DNA of 64,000 nucleotides from Pterobdella sp. o SKG-2022 (taxonomy: Eukaryota; Annelida; Clitellata; Hirudinida; Piscicolidae): positions 4,687,651-4,751,650 of the forward strand of contig OZ038327.1 of NCBI GenBank assembly GCA_964035795.1. Direction: 5' to 3'. The translations under genes and the position numbers were made by a program. This document shows positions 50,750 to 61,325 of the stretch, piece by piece. The notes beneath the pieces are model-generated. The model saw nothing but the letters and a program-made list of their open reading frames with translations, had not been told where the DNA came from and made no database searches. Each line of letters begins with the position of its first letter. The stretch's first letter is position 1.

Positions 50750-52461
50750 GTTGGTGTGTGGTGATGTTGTGCAACAGGATGGTGTGCTTACAATTGTATT
50801 AATTTAACAATTTTGTTGAGGTTAATAAAAAAATGGCTCGAAAATTGTTTAGAGAGTTTAGTTTACGTGTAGCATCGGTCAAGGTTGACATTTTGTATGG
50901 AAAAGGAAGGGAGACTTAAATGTAGCAGTATCCAAAATTTCAAAAATTTCAACTATCAGCTGCTAAGGTGAAACGTATAAGAAGCAATCCATAATACTTT
51001 ACAATAGCTACTTGACCGGAATATTTTTGTACGTTCTACCAGTTTTTATTTATATCAAACTAAAAGACGGTGTCTCATATTAATAATTACTAAACATGGG
51101 AAAAATTAATGAAATGGATTCACAATGTTTCTAGTTCTTTCAACTGAAATATTTTCCATATCTTTTTTATTTATTTTTCACACCGCGTGTGCGCCTGTTT
51201 TGCTTGAGCCTTTTCCATAGCAATGAGACACAGTTTGAAAACCAGTGATTTTATGTGTGGGTTTGTGCATTAAATTATCTCTCTGGGTCTTTTAAGGACT
51301 CTAAAATATGTTTCCAAATGGAGCTCGTTAAATCGAAGGCATGTCAAAAAATTAGGACGTCAAAATAATAATTGGAATTGGAAATTTGAAAAAATATTGT
51401 CATTAAAACAATAATTGGGACTTGAAGAATATCAAGTTTCTCAAAGGCTAGTCACTTGAATCTAGATAAGTATAAATGGGCCAGCTGTTATCGGAGAAGT
51501 TACATGATATCGATTATAATGGCATTAACTTCAGAAGTTTCTAGACCACTAAATATATTAATTAATCTTCGAACTTACAGAATAGCTTCTTTAATGAGAA
51601 TTTTTCATTTTCTACAATTTCAAAAACAAAATAATTTTTGAAAATCTCATTCCTTCTCATTATGAGTGTGGCATTAACCTCTTCATTCTATTTCAGAGGC
51701 ACAAGTTCCCCGACTTAGGTATGACGTCAGTAATATTTAACTATCTAATGAAATTTTTTGAACACTCATAATTTTAATTATAAAGTACAAAACTTTTTGT
51801 TAACAGTGTGACATTTTCAAGAATAACCATGGACACTTCTAGCATTTGTAAATTCGATGATTAAATTCAACAAGTTTTTGAAACGTTATCTTAATTATGA
51901 AAACAACGATATCAGTGTTGAAAAGTTTTTTCACTTTAGCTTGAAAAAATCATTATAACTATCTAATATTTTATATTTACCTATTATCTCATATCACTTC
52001 ATCTTATTTAATATTTAAATACCTATTGTCATGAGACAAAAAAGATACGATATATCTTCTTCATCTTTGCATTATTAATTTATTTTGTTGTTAAGTATGA
52101 ATTACGTTCTTTTATGTATTCATGAATAACTCGTTGTGTTCTTCAATATGAGGATTTTCAATGGGATTGAAATGTTTGCTCATTTAAATATGATTCATCG
52201 CAGTTTTTCTATTAAACTTTTTTATAGCTTCCTAACAAAAGTTCATACCCCACCAGATCAAATACAATAGATAGCCATTACGACACAATATCAAATTCCA
52301 CAGAGCTATAACCCATCCAACACACCCCAAATCTTTGCTTTCCCCCCCCACTCCACCATGCCCCATCATACCAACCATACAAACACATCATACGTACGAA
52401 AAACATCAAACCCCCACTTTACCCTACCAGACCAACCTTATAAGACCACAACACAGGACAG
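50750..52461. other. Intron 1 of the lectin gene
   Basis: 1.7 kb, AT-rich. 52240-52440 is C/A-rich. One TGACGTCA at 51722. No element recognised. Confidence 0.6.
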
Positions 52462-52690
52462 TACGTGGTTAGAAATTTTGCTTTTGGTTCAATTGTTTCA
52501 CCATCGGGAATATGTTTGATGAATGGAACTGGGAATGCAAGCGCTCTGACAGACGGCAAAGTGGGATGGAGTGGTGGACATTGCACATGTACTTCTGCGG
52601 TACTAGGAGTCACAAACTGGTTTAATATCACTATGCCCCAAGTCATTTCAGTGGCTTATGTAGTTTTGATACCAAGAGATGACGTGGAAG
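52462..52690 (+). CDS. Secreted PAN/Apple plus F-type lectin, exon 2
   Basis: A 229-bp exon between the acceptor ACACAGGACAG and the donor GAAG|GTCGGT; phase 0 in, phase 1 out. It encodes the first half of an F-type lectin (fucolectin, discoidin-like) domain: YVVRNFAFGSIVSPSG, ALTDGKVGWSGGHCTCT, TNWFNITMPQVISVAYVVLI, PRDDVE. The usual CTHT carrying the fucose-binding His reads CTCT here, so that His is missing. The Arg-x-Asp of the binding motif is present (RDD). Potential N-glycosylation at NGTGNAS and NIT. Confidence 0.82.
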
Positions 52691-52805
52691 GTCGGTGATG
52701 TGGTGTCTGATGGGCTGTCATGTAGTGTGGTATGGTGTGGTGTGGTGGGGTGTGGTGTGGTGTTGTATAGTATAATCCAGTTTCTTGTTGTGTTATATGT
52801 GCTTT

Positions 52806-52905
52806 GTCGGCTCGTATAGCTCAGTGGTAGAGCATTAGACTAATTATCTAAAATGACTGGATTCGATGCCACGGGGGGAAACATTAAGTATACAAAAAGT
52901 AGCGT
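52806..52905 (+). mobile_element. tRNA-derived SINE copy inside lectin intron 2
   Basis: GTCGGCTCGTATAGCTCAGT, D arm GCTC..GAGC, anticodon stem-loop TTAGA-CTAATTA-TCTAA (a perfect 5-bp stem with AAT at the anticodon position, as in tRNA-Ile) and a degraded T arm (GGATTCGATGCC). The acceptor 3' strand is lost (GGGGGGAAAC). Same family as the copies at 14.0, 22.4 and 54.8 kb. Confidence 0.8.
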
Positions 52906-53630
52906 CTTGTGAAACATCTGTTGAGCTAACGAAACCTCAATAAGAGCCGGTTAATGGTCGATCTAAGAAAAATGTGCTAGTCGTAGAAGATCGGTGATGT
53001 GGTGTGTGGTTTAATATTGTATCATGAAGTTTTTTGAAATATGGTATGGTATTGTGTATTTCAGATTTTTGTGATAAGCTATTTGCTAGTCTGCAACGAT
53101 GGAACAACCAACCATCACTCAAAAACGACGGCGAAAATGTAGCAGAGTCTTTGTGATATTCTTGAACTTAAGGAAGACAAAAGTCTTTTGACTGGAAAAC
53201 GTGTCTAATCTTCAAAACCTCTAACGTTGCTATTTCTACTCACTTGAGGTCACCAAGGTGCACATTGAGTTGCGGAACATAGAAAAGTAACTTCTTTGGG
53301 TGCCACTTGAGAACAGCATCAGCTAGTGAAAAAGACTTGAAGAGAACCAACAAATCTTGTGGATCACAACAGAGAAGACCCCAAATCTGACTGACATGCT
53401 CATTAGAGAACATATTACTCCTGATGTGCTCAACCACATGTCTTCACTCAAAAATCAGACGTTAAGGTCAAAACCTTTTGTACTTAGCTCAAGTTCCACA
53501 CAAGCACCACCCAAGGTGGCTCAAAGGTTGATCAGCCTTGAGACAGTTCCAAGCCCATTTCTTTCTTGTTGTTATGTGTGAAAATATTAACTAAACTTCT
53601 TTAACCTTTAAAACCACCACATCACCACAG

Positions 53631-53851
53631 GCTACAGAGCAAGCAGGTTTATAGTAAAGGTGCATAACTTCAAAATCAATTTGTATGTTTTCTGCTCACA
53701 ATACACCAAAAAAACTGTAGCAAACAAGAGATACATGGTGGCATGTGAGTCTGGACCTATCCTTGGCAACGTTATCTTTGTCAAACAGTCAGCTGCTGGG
53801 TATGGTCACTTGTCTCTTTGTGAAGTAGAAGCTTATGGGATTCCCCTCTGA
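53631..53851 (+). CDS. Secreted PAN/Apple plus F-type lectin, exon 3 (terminal)
   Basis: After the acceptor CATCACCACAG, phase 1, the exon completes GGC and reads YRASRFIVKVHNFKINLYVF, then CSQYTKK, YMVACESGPILGNVIFVKQS and GHLSLCEVEAYGIPL before TGA. The last segment matches the F-type lectin C terminus ('xxVxxP....YLTLCEVxVYG'). Joining at the exon 2 donor produces R-D-D-V-E-G-Y-R, the R-x-D-x4-R half of the fucose-binding motif, which independently supports this splice. The CC pair usual before the last Arg (GDCCGER) is absent. Confidence 0.82.
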
Positions 53852-54726
53852 TTAGGGCTATGCATCTGCACCATGGAGCATGCATGAGGTGTGTATCTAG
53901 GTTGTTACTTGGTTTTCAACATTGAAGGATTTGTTTTGCAATAAAGTGGAGGGAGCTGAGCTGTACATCGGTACATTTTTTGATAATTCTTGCATCTACA
54001 CAAATATTTGAAGTTACTTTCAGCTGCATTGATCAATTTTAAACAGACCTTTCATATCACTCAGTTGTTCAACAATTAAGCACCATGAATATTTTAGTTT
54101 TCTGCTATTCAACGTTTGTGTTTGAAATAGACATGATGCATACTTTATTGTGAGGAAACTGGATACAATGAAACCTTAGATATAATTCAAATATTACTAT
54201 TTTAATATCCAATTTTGTTAGAAATTGCATAAAATTGAGGTTACTTGAAGAAAATTGATTTCACAAAAATTTTTTTTAAAAGGCTAGATTATTTTTATTA
54301 CAATGATATAAGTTCTAACATTAAATTGAAGTTTAGTGACATATATGGTGCGAGATTGATATATGACCATTTAATTTTTTTCCAAATATCACATGTTTGA
54401 AACTTTAAATTGATACAATTTGAATATTGAAAAAAAATAGATTCAAAAACATAACATTTCATCCAAAAAAAATTATTTCGAAAAATATGGAAAAAATATC
54501 CTTTCATAGGTGCAATATTGCCATCTGACCACCTTGTTTTCGAGTTTTTCAGTGTTTATAGTTGATCGAATGACTTTGTAATGATACCTCTTGTTGACAT
54601 TGAATTGATTAGCTTTTGTAGGTTACCAATTGACAGTCTATTCAAGCAAAACTATTCGATTTTTCAGATTTTTCTTGCTCATGAAAATTTTTTGCTTTCG
54701 CAGCTATTTTACATCATTAATGTAAT
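53852..54726. other. Lectin 3' UTR, then AT-rich noncoding
   Basis: The first ~110 bp form the 3' UTR up to the polyadenylation signal. Nothing recognised beyond. Confidence 0.6.
53940..53945 (+). terminator. Polyadenylation signal AATAAA of the lectin gene
   Basis: Canonical hexamer 88 bp after the stop codon, followed within 20 bp by GTGGAGGGAGCTGAGCTGT, a plausible GT-rich downstream element. Confidence 0.6.
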
Positions 54727-54898
54727 GCGTGTAATGCTGTATTTATAAAGCGCTTTTCCTTATAGATCAAAGCGCTTGCTACAAATTTAATGTAGCAAAA
54801 ACACACTGTGGAACAGATGCTAATTGTCGGCCCACGGGATTGAACCCGGTAACTAGATAATTAGTCTAATGCTCAAGCATTGAGCTATAGGGGCCGAC
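54727..54898 (-). mobile_element. tRNA-Ile-like SINE, best copy
   Basis: On the minus strand the head is tRNA-like: acceptor strands GTCGGCC and GGCCGAC pair over all 7 bp, box A is TATAGCTCAATGC, the anticodon loop is CTAATTA (AAT, isoleucine type) and box B is GGTTCAATCC. The body is ATTAGCATCTGTTCCACAGT, then GTGTTTTTGCTACA, and the 3' end is GGAAAAGCGCTTTATAAATA. That end matches the L2 terminus at 63.28 kb (GAAAAGTGCGCTATATAAAT). The T stem has mismatches, so it is a SINE head and not a working tRNA. Confidence 0.88.
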
Positions 54899-55659
54899 AA
54901 CACATTAATGCCAAAAAAAATTTTTTCTGGATTGAAATCAAGTTAAACAAGTGGCAAATTTCACCATATAATACTTTTCACTTTTAACCAGCTTTATGTG
55001 TTTTGAAGTATACACTGAAGCATTGTTATGAGAAGTTTCTGAACTTTGAAGGCACGATTGCCCACAAATGACCGAAAGTTGAAGTCTGGTTTTTGACTAA
55101 AAAATGCCTAACGTGTTTTTTTTCAAACGGTTTATTGTATGATGTGAAATGTTAATAATCAAGATTATAGGCATTTTTAAATGTACTGGCAAGTATAATA
55201 CTGATAACTTTTGGGGTTCTGTCGAAGGTGGTTAGGGGACCACTGAATTCAACGATGCTAGTCTCTTTTATTACAAGAACTCAGTGTTTTAAGCCAAATA
55301 TATAAATTTGTAGTACCAACAAAAAATTAACTTGATTAGTTTTTGTCAATTGATAGACGCCTTTACCAAAGTGTTGTCAATCTTGGGTGTTCAGACTCTC
55401 ACCACAGCAAATGATGTGGATTGAAAGCAATGCATACTTTCTTAGAACCTACTCACCCCTTGTCATAAACATTCAACTTGAGTCTCTTTTACAAGTAAGG
55501 TTTGACAAAAATATATTTCAAGAGTCACCAAGATTTTGAGAATGATTTGCTGGTTAGTGAAGAGGGGACGTGGGTGGCTTAATGAAGTGGGTGGAAATGG
55601 GGGATTGAGGATTGACGAGTGATTGGGGAAAAGGGAGGTTGTTGAGTTGATAGACGTGG
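54899..55659. other. AT-rich noncoding stretch
   Basis: No gene recognised. 55550-55659 lies just 3' of the candidate minus-strand terminal exon. Confidence 0.5.
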
Positions 55660-55764
55660 TCATTGGGGAGGAAGATGGGAGGAGATAAAATTGGCGATGT
55701 CTGCAAACTTGCAGGCGTAATCCAAACTTGACTCATTCAACATGTTTCGCAGGTGCGTCTCAAC
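55660..55764 (-). CDS. Candidate terminal exon, unrecognised gene
   Basis: A 105-bp frame after the acceptor AACACCAG, phase 0: VETHLRNMLNESSLDYACKF then ADIANFISSHLPPQ and TGA. It has balanced amino-acid composition, a clean acceptor and higher GC than the flanks. It could be the last exon of the minus-strand gene at 60.4-61.0 kb, but that gene's last known exon ends in phase 1, so at least one more exon would have to lie between them. Confidence 0.45.
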   Translation of the reverse strand, partial: VETHLRNMLNESSLDYACKFADIANFISSHLPPQ

Positions 55765-55944
55765 CTGGTGTTCACATTGTCATCATTATAGTATCATCAA
55801 ATAAGCATCATAATATCATCATCATCATCATCATCATTAATATAGTGTTAACAACATCTTATCTATATTAGCTTCATATTTTTAAATGGTATTAATTATA
55901 ATGATAACGTGGATAATTATTAGGTATGAAATAAAAGTATTAAT

Positions 55945-56325
55945 ATGATTGGCTTCGTCAATGGCTGCCTTCGACAGATCCTCCGTTTGAGATGGTCCAA
56001 CAGAGTTCCGAACGCCGAGCTATGGACATTCACAAATCAACAAACAATGAATGCCCAAGTCAAGCGGCAAAAATGGCGATGGATTGGCCACACCGTACTG
56101 AAAGAGCCTAGAAATGTTACCAGAAATATTACCAGACAGGCGCTTGAATAGAACCCGCAAGAGAAGAGAAGGAGGGGACGTCCAAAGCAGACCTGGAGAA
56201 GAAGTCTAAACTGTGAACTGCGGAACTCTGGTTTAACATGGAAAGAAGCCAAAACCCGCGCCAGAGACAGAGGGAGATGGAAGAAAGTTGTTGAGACTCT
56301 ATGCTCCCTCAAGAGTCTAAACGAC
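55945..56325 (+). mobile_element. LINE RT C-terminal fragment
   Basis: Reads RQILRLRWSNRVPNAELW, RQKWRWIGHTVLKEPRN, one stop at 56149-56151 (where the family normally has Trp), then KRRRGRPKQTWRRSL and GRWKKVVETLCSLKSLND before the terminal stop. This is the widespread 'KRxRGRPKxTWRRxL...RWRxxVxxLCS' tail of APE-type LINEs. The frame is intact apart from the single stop, so the insertion looks fairly recent. Confidence 0.85.
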
Positions 56326-56633
56326 TAATATTAATAATAAAATAATATGATTGAGAATCTGCTGCAAATGATTGTAAGTGGATGGTTGAGAGTTGTAGCC
56401 AGATAAATGCCTCTGAAGCTGTTGCAATGCAAACCGATTTGAAGTCTACTTACCCATGACATCTATTTTGAGAATATACTGAACGCCTTTTTAAAAGTAG
56501 GCGGTTGGAGCATTTGAGAGTAGATGCAGCTATCCGACTTCAAAACATCAGAATTAGAAAATAATTAGCAACAAAACCCGATATAGAATTATGGTGCACA
56601 AACATCGAGTCTAGAGTGGTTGGAGTCAACGAA

Positions 56634-56930
56634 TTAGTCGTCAAAGGATTTTGAATGAGGGTTGAAAAATATACTGTTTTCATTAGTCGATGCTTGCATG
56701 GACGCAGAAGGGTGGATGGATGGTGCAGATGGGTGGATAGATAGTGCAGATGGGTGGATGGATGGTGCAGATGGGTGGATGGATGGTGCAGATGGGTGGA
56801 TGGATGGTGCAGATGGGTGGATGGATGGTGCAGATGGGTGGATGAATGGTGCAGATGGGTGAATGTAAGAGTTATTAGAGAAGATTTTTTTGAAGACATC
56901 GGAAGCATCCACTGACGTCATTGTAGTATT
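56634..56930 (-). CDS. Candidate exon with HPSAPSI repeats
   Basis: The minus-strand frame reads NTTMTSVDASDVFKKIFSNN, then repeats of HPSAPSI (from the 21-bp minisatellite), then MQASTNENSIFFNPHSKSFD and TAA. The non-repetitive ends have normal composition. Upstream it runs into an AAT repeat that is better explained as a LINE tail. No clear acceptor is visible, so this may be a coding exon carrying a minisatellite, or just an open frame. Confidence 0.25.
   Translation of the reverse strand, partial: NTTMTSVDASDVFKKIFSNNSYIHPSAPFIHPSAPSIHPSAPSIHPSAPSIHPSAPSIHPSALSIHPSAPSIHPSASMQASTNENSIFFNPHSKSFDD
56704..56862. repeat. 21-bp minisatellite, about 7.5 copies
   Basis: The unit GGGTGGATGGATGGTGCAGAT repeats with a few substitutions (ATAGATAGT, ATGAATGGT). 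21 bp equals seven codons, so flanking frames stay open through it on both strands. Confidence 0.93.
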
Positions 56931-56987
56931 GCTAATAGACGTGATACTGTTGTTGCTTGTACTGTTAGCGTTTATACTATTGCTGTT

Positions 56988-57000
56988 ATTATTACTATTA

Positions 57001-57074
<74 letters not shown>

Positions 57075-57142
57075 GATATTATTATTATTATTATTGATAT
57101 TATTATTATTATTATTATTATTGATATTATTGTTATTATTGA

Positions 57143-57206
<64 letters not shown>

Positions 57207-57283
57207 GATATTATTATTATTATTATTTGTATTATTATTATTATTGATATTATTATTATTATTTGTATTATTATTATTATTGG

Positions 57284-57323
<40 letters not shown>

Positions 57324-57375
57324 TTTTTTTTTTTATTATTATTATTTTTATTATTATTATTATTATTGTTATTAT
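56988..57375. repeat. TTA/AAT trinucleotide array
   Basis: About 125 triplets, TTA on the plus strand, with interspersed TTG, GTA and GAT triplets and a T-run at 57322. It directly follows the 3' UTR of the minus-strand R2-like LINE, so on that strand it is the element's AAT tail. Confidence 0.93.
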
Positions 57376-57402
57376 TATCGTTCTTTCTTTTGAAATGCTA
57401 GT

Positions 57403-59930
57403 TATAAGATCAAACATCAGGTTACTACCAGTGACCTCAGCTGAGTGAAATTGGAAGTTATATTGATAGGGCTTTTCTGAGGACATGGGCTGTGCCGCTT
57501 AGAACTATCTTCTGGATTTCTTGAAAAGAAGAATTGCCGGGTATTTTATCAAGAAATTCTTTGGTTCCTTTCTTTACCAGGCCCAGTGCACCTATTACAA
57601 CTGGGATAGTTCTAGCTCTGAGGTGCCACCTGTTGCCAATTTCAATTTCAAAGTCTTTATACATGAAGAGCTTTTCAAATGTTTTGGATGACACATTTTT
57701 ATCTGATGGCACGCTCATGTCAATTAGATAACATACATTGCCTAGCAAATCCTTTACGACAATGTCTGGTCGGCTGGCTTGTATTGTTCGGTCAGTCTGG
57801 ATTGGGTAGTCCCAAAGAATGGTGAAATTTGGACCCTCAGTAACTGGCTCCGGATGATGTTCATACCAGTTTTTTCTTGTACTCACTTTGAAGTGGTTAC
57901 AGATTCTTTAGTGGAGATATTGACCTACCCTATCGTGTCTTTTTTTGTATTCTCCAGGTGTGAGAACAGAGCATTCGGAAATAAGGTGGTCAATAGTTTC
58001 TACTTTTTCACCACAGAACCTACATTTGAGGTCTGTTCCGTTTCGGATTATATTTGCTTGAAAGTTTTTGGTGATAAGGCTTTGGTCTTGAGCCGCAAAT
58101 ATAAATCCTCCAGTCTCCGCCTTCAATCCAGAGCTGGTGAGCCACAGGTGAGTTGCTTTAGCATTAACATCATCATTTTTACATCTTTTTGCGAACTTTC
58201 CATGCAAAGGTTTTTCTTGCCAGCTGATTTCGAACCTTTTCATACTTTCATATTTTGCAATTTTGTTTGAACTTTTTGAGAACTCTATCGGTTTTAGTGC
58301 ATTATTGTCTACAGGGTTAAGGCAAAATTACCGAGAGAATTTATTGGCTTCTTTAACTATTGAGTGAAGTTATTTTGAATTTTCATAGAGATGAACTAGC
58401 TTAACCACCCAGTCTTCAGTATTGCTTAAATAGTGAAAAAGTCCTATTGTTGATGATTTATAAAAAGTTTCCAAGTGAATTAACCCTCTTCCTCCATTGT
58501 TACGTTGCAAATATAAACGGTCTGTATTTGATTTTGGATGATGCATTCTGTGACAAGTTAATTGTTTCCTAATTTTAGTGTCTATTCTTTTTATTTCATC
58601 TAAATTCCACTTAATTATGTCAAAACTATAAGATATTACGGGCACTGCTATTGTATTTATTGCGTTTATTCGGTTTTTTGAATTCAATTCTGTCTTCATA
58701 ATGATTCTTACTCTTCTGATAAATTCCTTTCTTAGTTTCTCTTTCATCATTGCCTGTTTTATTTCACTTCCTTCGTTTACTCCGAGATATTTATATACTT
58801 CTTCTTGCTCTAACTCTCTAATAATAGTTCCATCATTGAGTTTTATTCCAGAAGTATAAGATAGTTTTCCTTTTTTGATCGAAGCTTTAGCACATTTATT
58901 GAGACCAAACTCCATAACGATATCGTCACTGAACTTCTTGACGGTTTTTAGCGTTCCTTCTAGCTCTCCATCATTTGAAACAAAAATTTTTAGGTCATTC
59001 ATATAGAACAGATGGCTTATATTTTTTTCTTTCATCTTATAACCATACCTGGTTTCGTTCAAGAGTTTTGATAAAGGTATGAGTGCCATACAAAAAAGAA
59101 GTGGAGATAAAGAATCGCCCTGAAAGATACCGTATTTTATTTTTAAACCAAAGAAAGAAAAGATGCCATTAGAGTGAGGAAGAAAAAGATTTTTATTCTA
59201 TAATTTATTGTAGTTTTGATGAAGTTGATGAAAATGGGTGATAATTTGAATATTTCATGACAATTTATTATCCATGTATGAGACATGCTGTCAAACGCTT
59301 TTTTATAATCAAGCTATGCTGTGCTTAAGTTACGATGCTTTGCTTTTGTATTCTCTAAAACCATTTTATTTATGAAAAGTTGGTCTTTACAATCATTAGA
59401 CCCTTTTCTGCATCCTTTTTGTTCTATCGGGAAAAGGTTATGTTCTTCCATGTGTTTGTAGGTTCTTTCTGATAGTATCGAAGTTAAAAGCTTGTATGTT
59501 GTTGAAAGACACGTAATTGGACGATAGTTTTTTGGATGGTCAGTATCATTTGTTTTGGCGAGTAAGTATGTAGTACCTTGGCAAAGCTAATCTGGCGTTA
59601 AGTACGCTCTGTTCAAAATTTCGTTAAAATTTGAAGCCAGTCTGAAATGTATCGAGTGTAAGATATTTAACCAGAAATTAGGAACTTGGTCTATTTTAGG
59701 AGATTTCCACTTATGGGATATATTTAATGTCTTCGTGATCTCATATAAGCTTATTTCATTCCAGCTTTGTTCAGAGATATTACTGTTAGTATCTTTGAAG
59801 TCATTAATCCATCTTGCATTTTCTTTATGATTGTTTTCATTACCCCAAGTATTTATTATTATTATTTTTATCATACTTTTTCGGCACCATAAAAACTTCA
59901 GCACTTGTAATAATCTGGATACAACAATCC
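57403..59930 (-). mobile_element. R2/NeSL-type LINE with restriction-like endonuclease
   Basis: On the minus strand, in order: RT start (59904-59587, KSPKIDQVPNFWLNIL), NYRPITCLSTTYKLLTS, LDYKKAFDSMSHTWI (domain A) in stop-interrupted sequence to 59100, then a 239-codon open frame (59089-58370) with SHLFYMNDLKIFVSNDG, where the catalytic YMDD reads YMND, and VYKYLGVNEGSEIKQAMMKE. 58243-57908 holds the CCHC motif CRFCGEKVETIDHLISEC. 57886-57458 holds ASRPDIVVKD and YLIDMSVPSD (the PD-(D/E)xK restriction-like nuclease) and ends with a stop. Such elements nick DNA with this nuclease rather than an APE enzyme and often target specific sites. This copy is dead but long. Confidence 0.9.
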
Positions 59931-60064
59931 GATAATAAACTTATAATAAAAAACAAAAACTGGGCTCTAAAATATTCGAATGACGTCATCTTTGAATCAG
60001 CCTGCTCTTACTGTTTGTCTGTGAAACATTTGAATTTATATTCACTATCTTCCTTTTTTTTCAA

Positions 60065-60172
60065 ACAATCCATCACGTTTTCCAACAACCCATCACGTTT
60101 TCGAACAATCCATCACATAACCAACAATCCATCACATAACCAACAATTCATCACATTTTCAAACAACCCAAT
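60065..60172. repeat. 19-20-bp tandem repeat
   Basis: AACAATCCATCACATAACC-type unit, about 5.5 copies; the left copies carry GTTTTC in place of ATAACC. Confidence 0.8.
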
Positions 60173-60282
60173 ACACTAAATCAGACAAAAACATATCACA
60201 GTAAATCACACTAAACTCTACTGCAGCCTACCATACAACATCTCATTGCTCTACAGTCCTACTTACCACACCACACTTTACT

Positions 60283-60413
60283 CATTTACCAAAATACACT
60301 AAACCACCCACCTCACCACACCACACTAAACCACCCACTTTCTCACACCACACTAAACCACCCACTTTCTTACACCACACTAAACTACCCATCTCACCAC
60401 ACCACACCAACAC
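60283..60413. repeat. CCACAC-rich minisatellite, about 28-30-bp unit
   Basis: Unit near ACACTAAACCACCCACTTTC, about four copies with substitutions, directly downstream of the donor site of the minus-strand exon at 60.4-60.5 kb. Confidence 0.8.
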
Positions 60414-60415
60414 AC

Positions 60416-60512
60416 CATAGATATTGGGCTGTAGACTGATGGGAACGATACGACGTACTGACGCTTTGAGTTCCGAGGGTTCCATGGTTATAAGCGAGGT
60501 GCAAGTTGTCAT
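60416..60512 (-). CDS. Unrecognised gene, exon c
   Basis: A 97-bp exon between ATACTGCAG and TATG|GTGTGT; phase 0 in, phase 1 out: MTTCTSLITMEPSELKASVR then RIVPISLQPNIY. No family recognised. It follows exon b in phase. Confidence 0.6.
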
Positions 60513-60574
60513 CTGCAGTATGGCAATCATCACATTATATTTCATACAAGAATATTTACCTTCTCTCCTCTCAC

Positions 60575-60682
60575 CTTCTCATTCTTAGGCAGGATCTTGG
60601 CGTGTTTATGCATGTGTGTATGAGCTGTCCTCTTCTTACCCCTCCTCTGTAAAATGGCGTCTGCCTTCTTCTGCAGATCGCT
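60575..60682 (-). CDS. Unrecognised gene, exon b
   Basis: A 108-bp exon (36 codons, phase 0) between CATCAACAG and AAG|GTGAGA: SDLQKKADAILQRRGKKRTA then HTHMHKHAKILPKNEK. A second in-frame donor, GAGAAG|GTAAAT, sits 15 bp further on and would add VRGEK, so both forms are possible. Basic and helical; no domain recognised. Confidence 0.62.
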
Positions 60683-60841
60683 CTGTTGATGTGGTGGTTA
60701 TTAAGTTAGTGAATATATATTGGTGATCCAACATTATTCCACTCTTTTTTAACCACATCACTACGTCAGACCAACCCACCATGCTCCCACATCAGATCAA
60801 CCCACCATACTCTATACAGATGAGATGATGTAAATGATGAC

Positions 60842-60982
60842 CTGGAAGAGAGGCCGTTGGTTAAGGAGTTTAGCACTGACAATGTTTTTGTTGGAGTGGT
60901 TAGGTTGTTGTGGCTGATTTTTCAATGGTGTCTTATCTGGCACTCTGAATGACTCCTTGCTGCTTGGTGGGTCTTTTTTTGC
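60842..60982 (-). CDS. Unrecognised gene, exon a
   Basis: A 141-bp exon (47 codons, phase 0) between ATGCATGCCAG and CTTCCAG|GTCATC: AKKDPPSSKESFRVPDKTPL, KNQPQQPNHSNKN, IVSAKLLNQRPLFQ. Hydrophilic, probably disordered. Exons a, b and c join in phase into 115 residues. The AMPK beta exons lie 2.4 kb upstream on the same strand and also end in phase 0, but that family's C terminus does not look like this, so I treat it as a different gene. Confidence 0.58.
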
Positions 60983-61325
60983 CTGGCATGCATATAACAG
61001 AGGGGTTGGTAGTTAAAAAGAGGAAACAGGAAAAAAAATTGATGAAAATTTTAAATATGAATTATAAATAGCCAAATGCGAAGAAAGAATGAACACAGGA
61101 TAATAAACTATACAGACTAATTTTTTAAAGACATCGTATGTTTTTTCGTAAACTTGAATTTTACTATTAAACTTCAAATTATGAGGATTTATAAAAGCAC
61201 GTAGAAAAAAAATTTTTATTTAGCTGAAATTTTCTAAAAGTAAAATCTTGTCATAATTCATTATCAAAAAGTAGATCTAAGAAGATTATAATAATAGTTA
61301 AAACAGACTCTTCATCAATTTCATC
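60983..61325. other. Noncoding, between unknown gene and L2 insertion
   Basis: AT-rich, presumably intron. No AMPK beta terminal exon could be read here. Confidence 0.5.

Noticed and set aside
53240..53581. Overlapping ORFs on both strands inside lectin intron 2
   Set aside because: Exons 2 and 3 join in phase across this region and recreate the lectin motif; the ORFs match nothing I know and may be old transposon sequence.
54826..54898. Functional tRNA-Ile(AAT) gene
   Set aside because: The acceptor stem pairs perfectly, but the T stem has mismatches, no terminator-like T-run follows, and the head continues into a SINE body found in other copies.
57376..57405. Poly-Asn exon starting after CTAG and running through the AAT array
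   Set aside because: The sequence is the 3' UTR and tail of the R2-like LINE on that strand; an exon is the weaker explanation.
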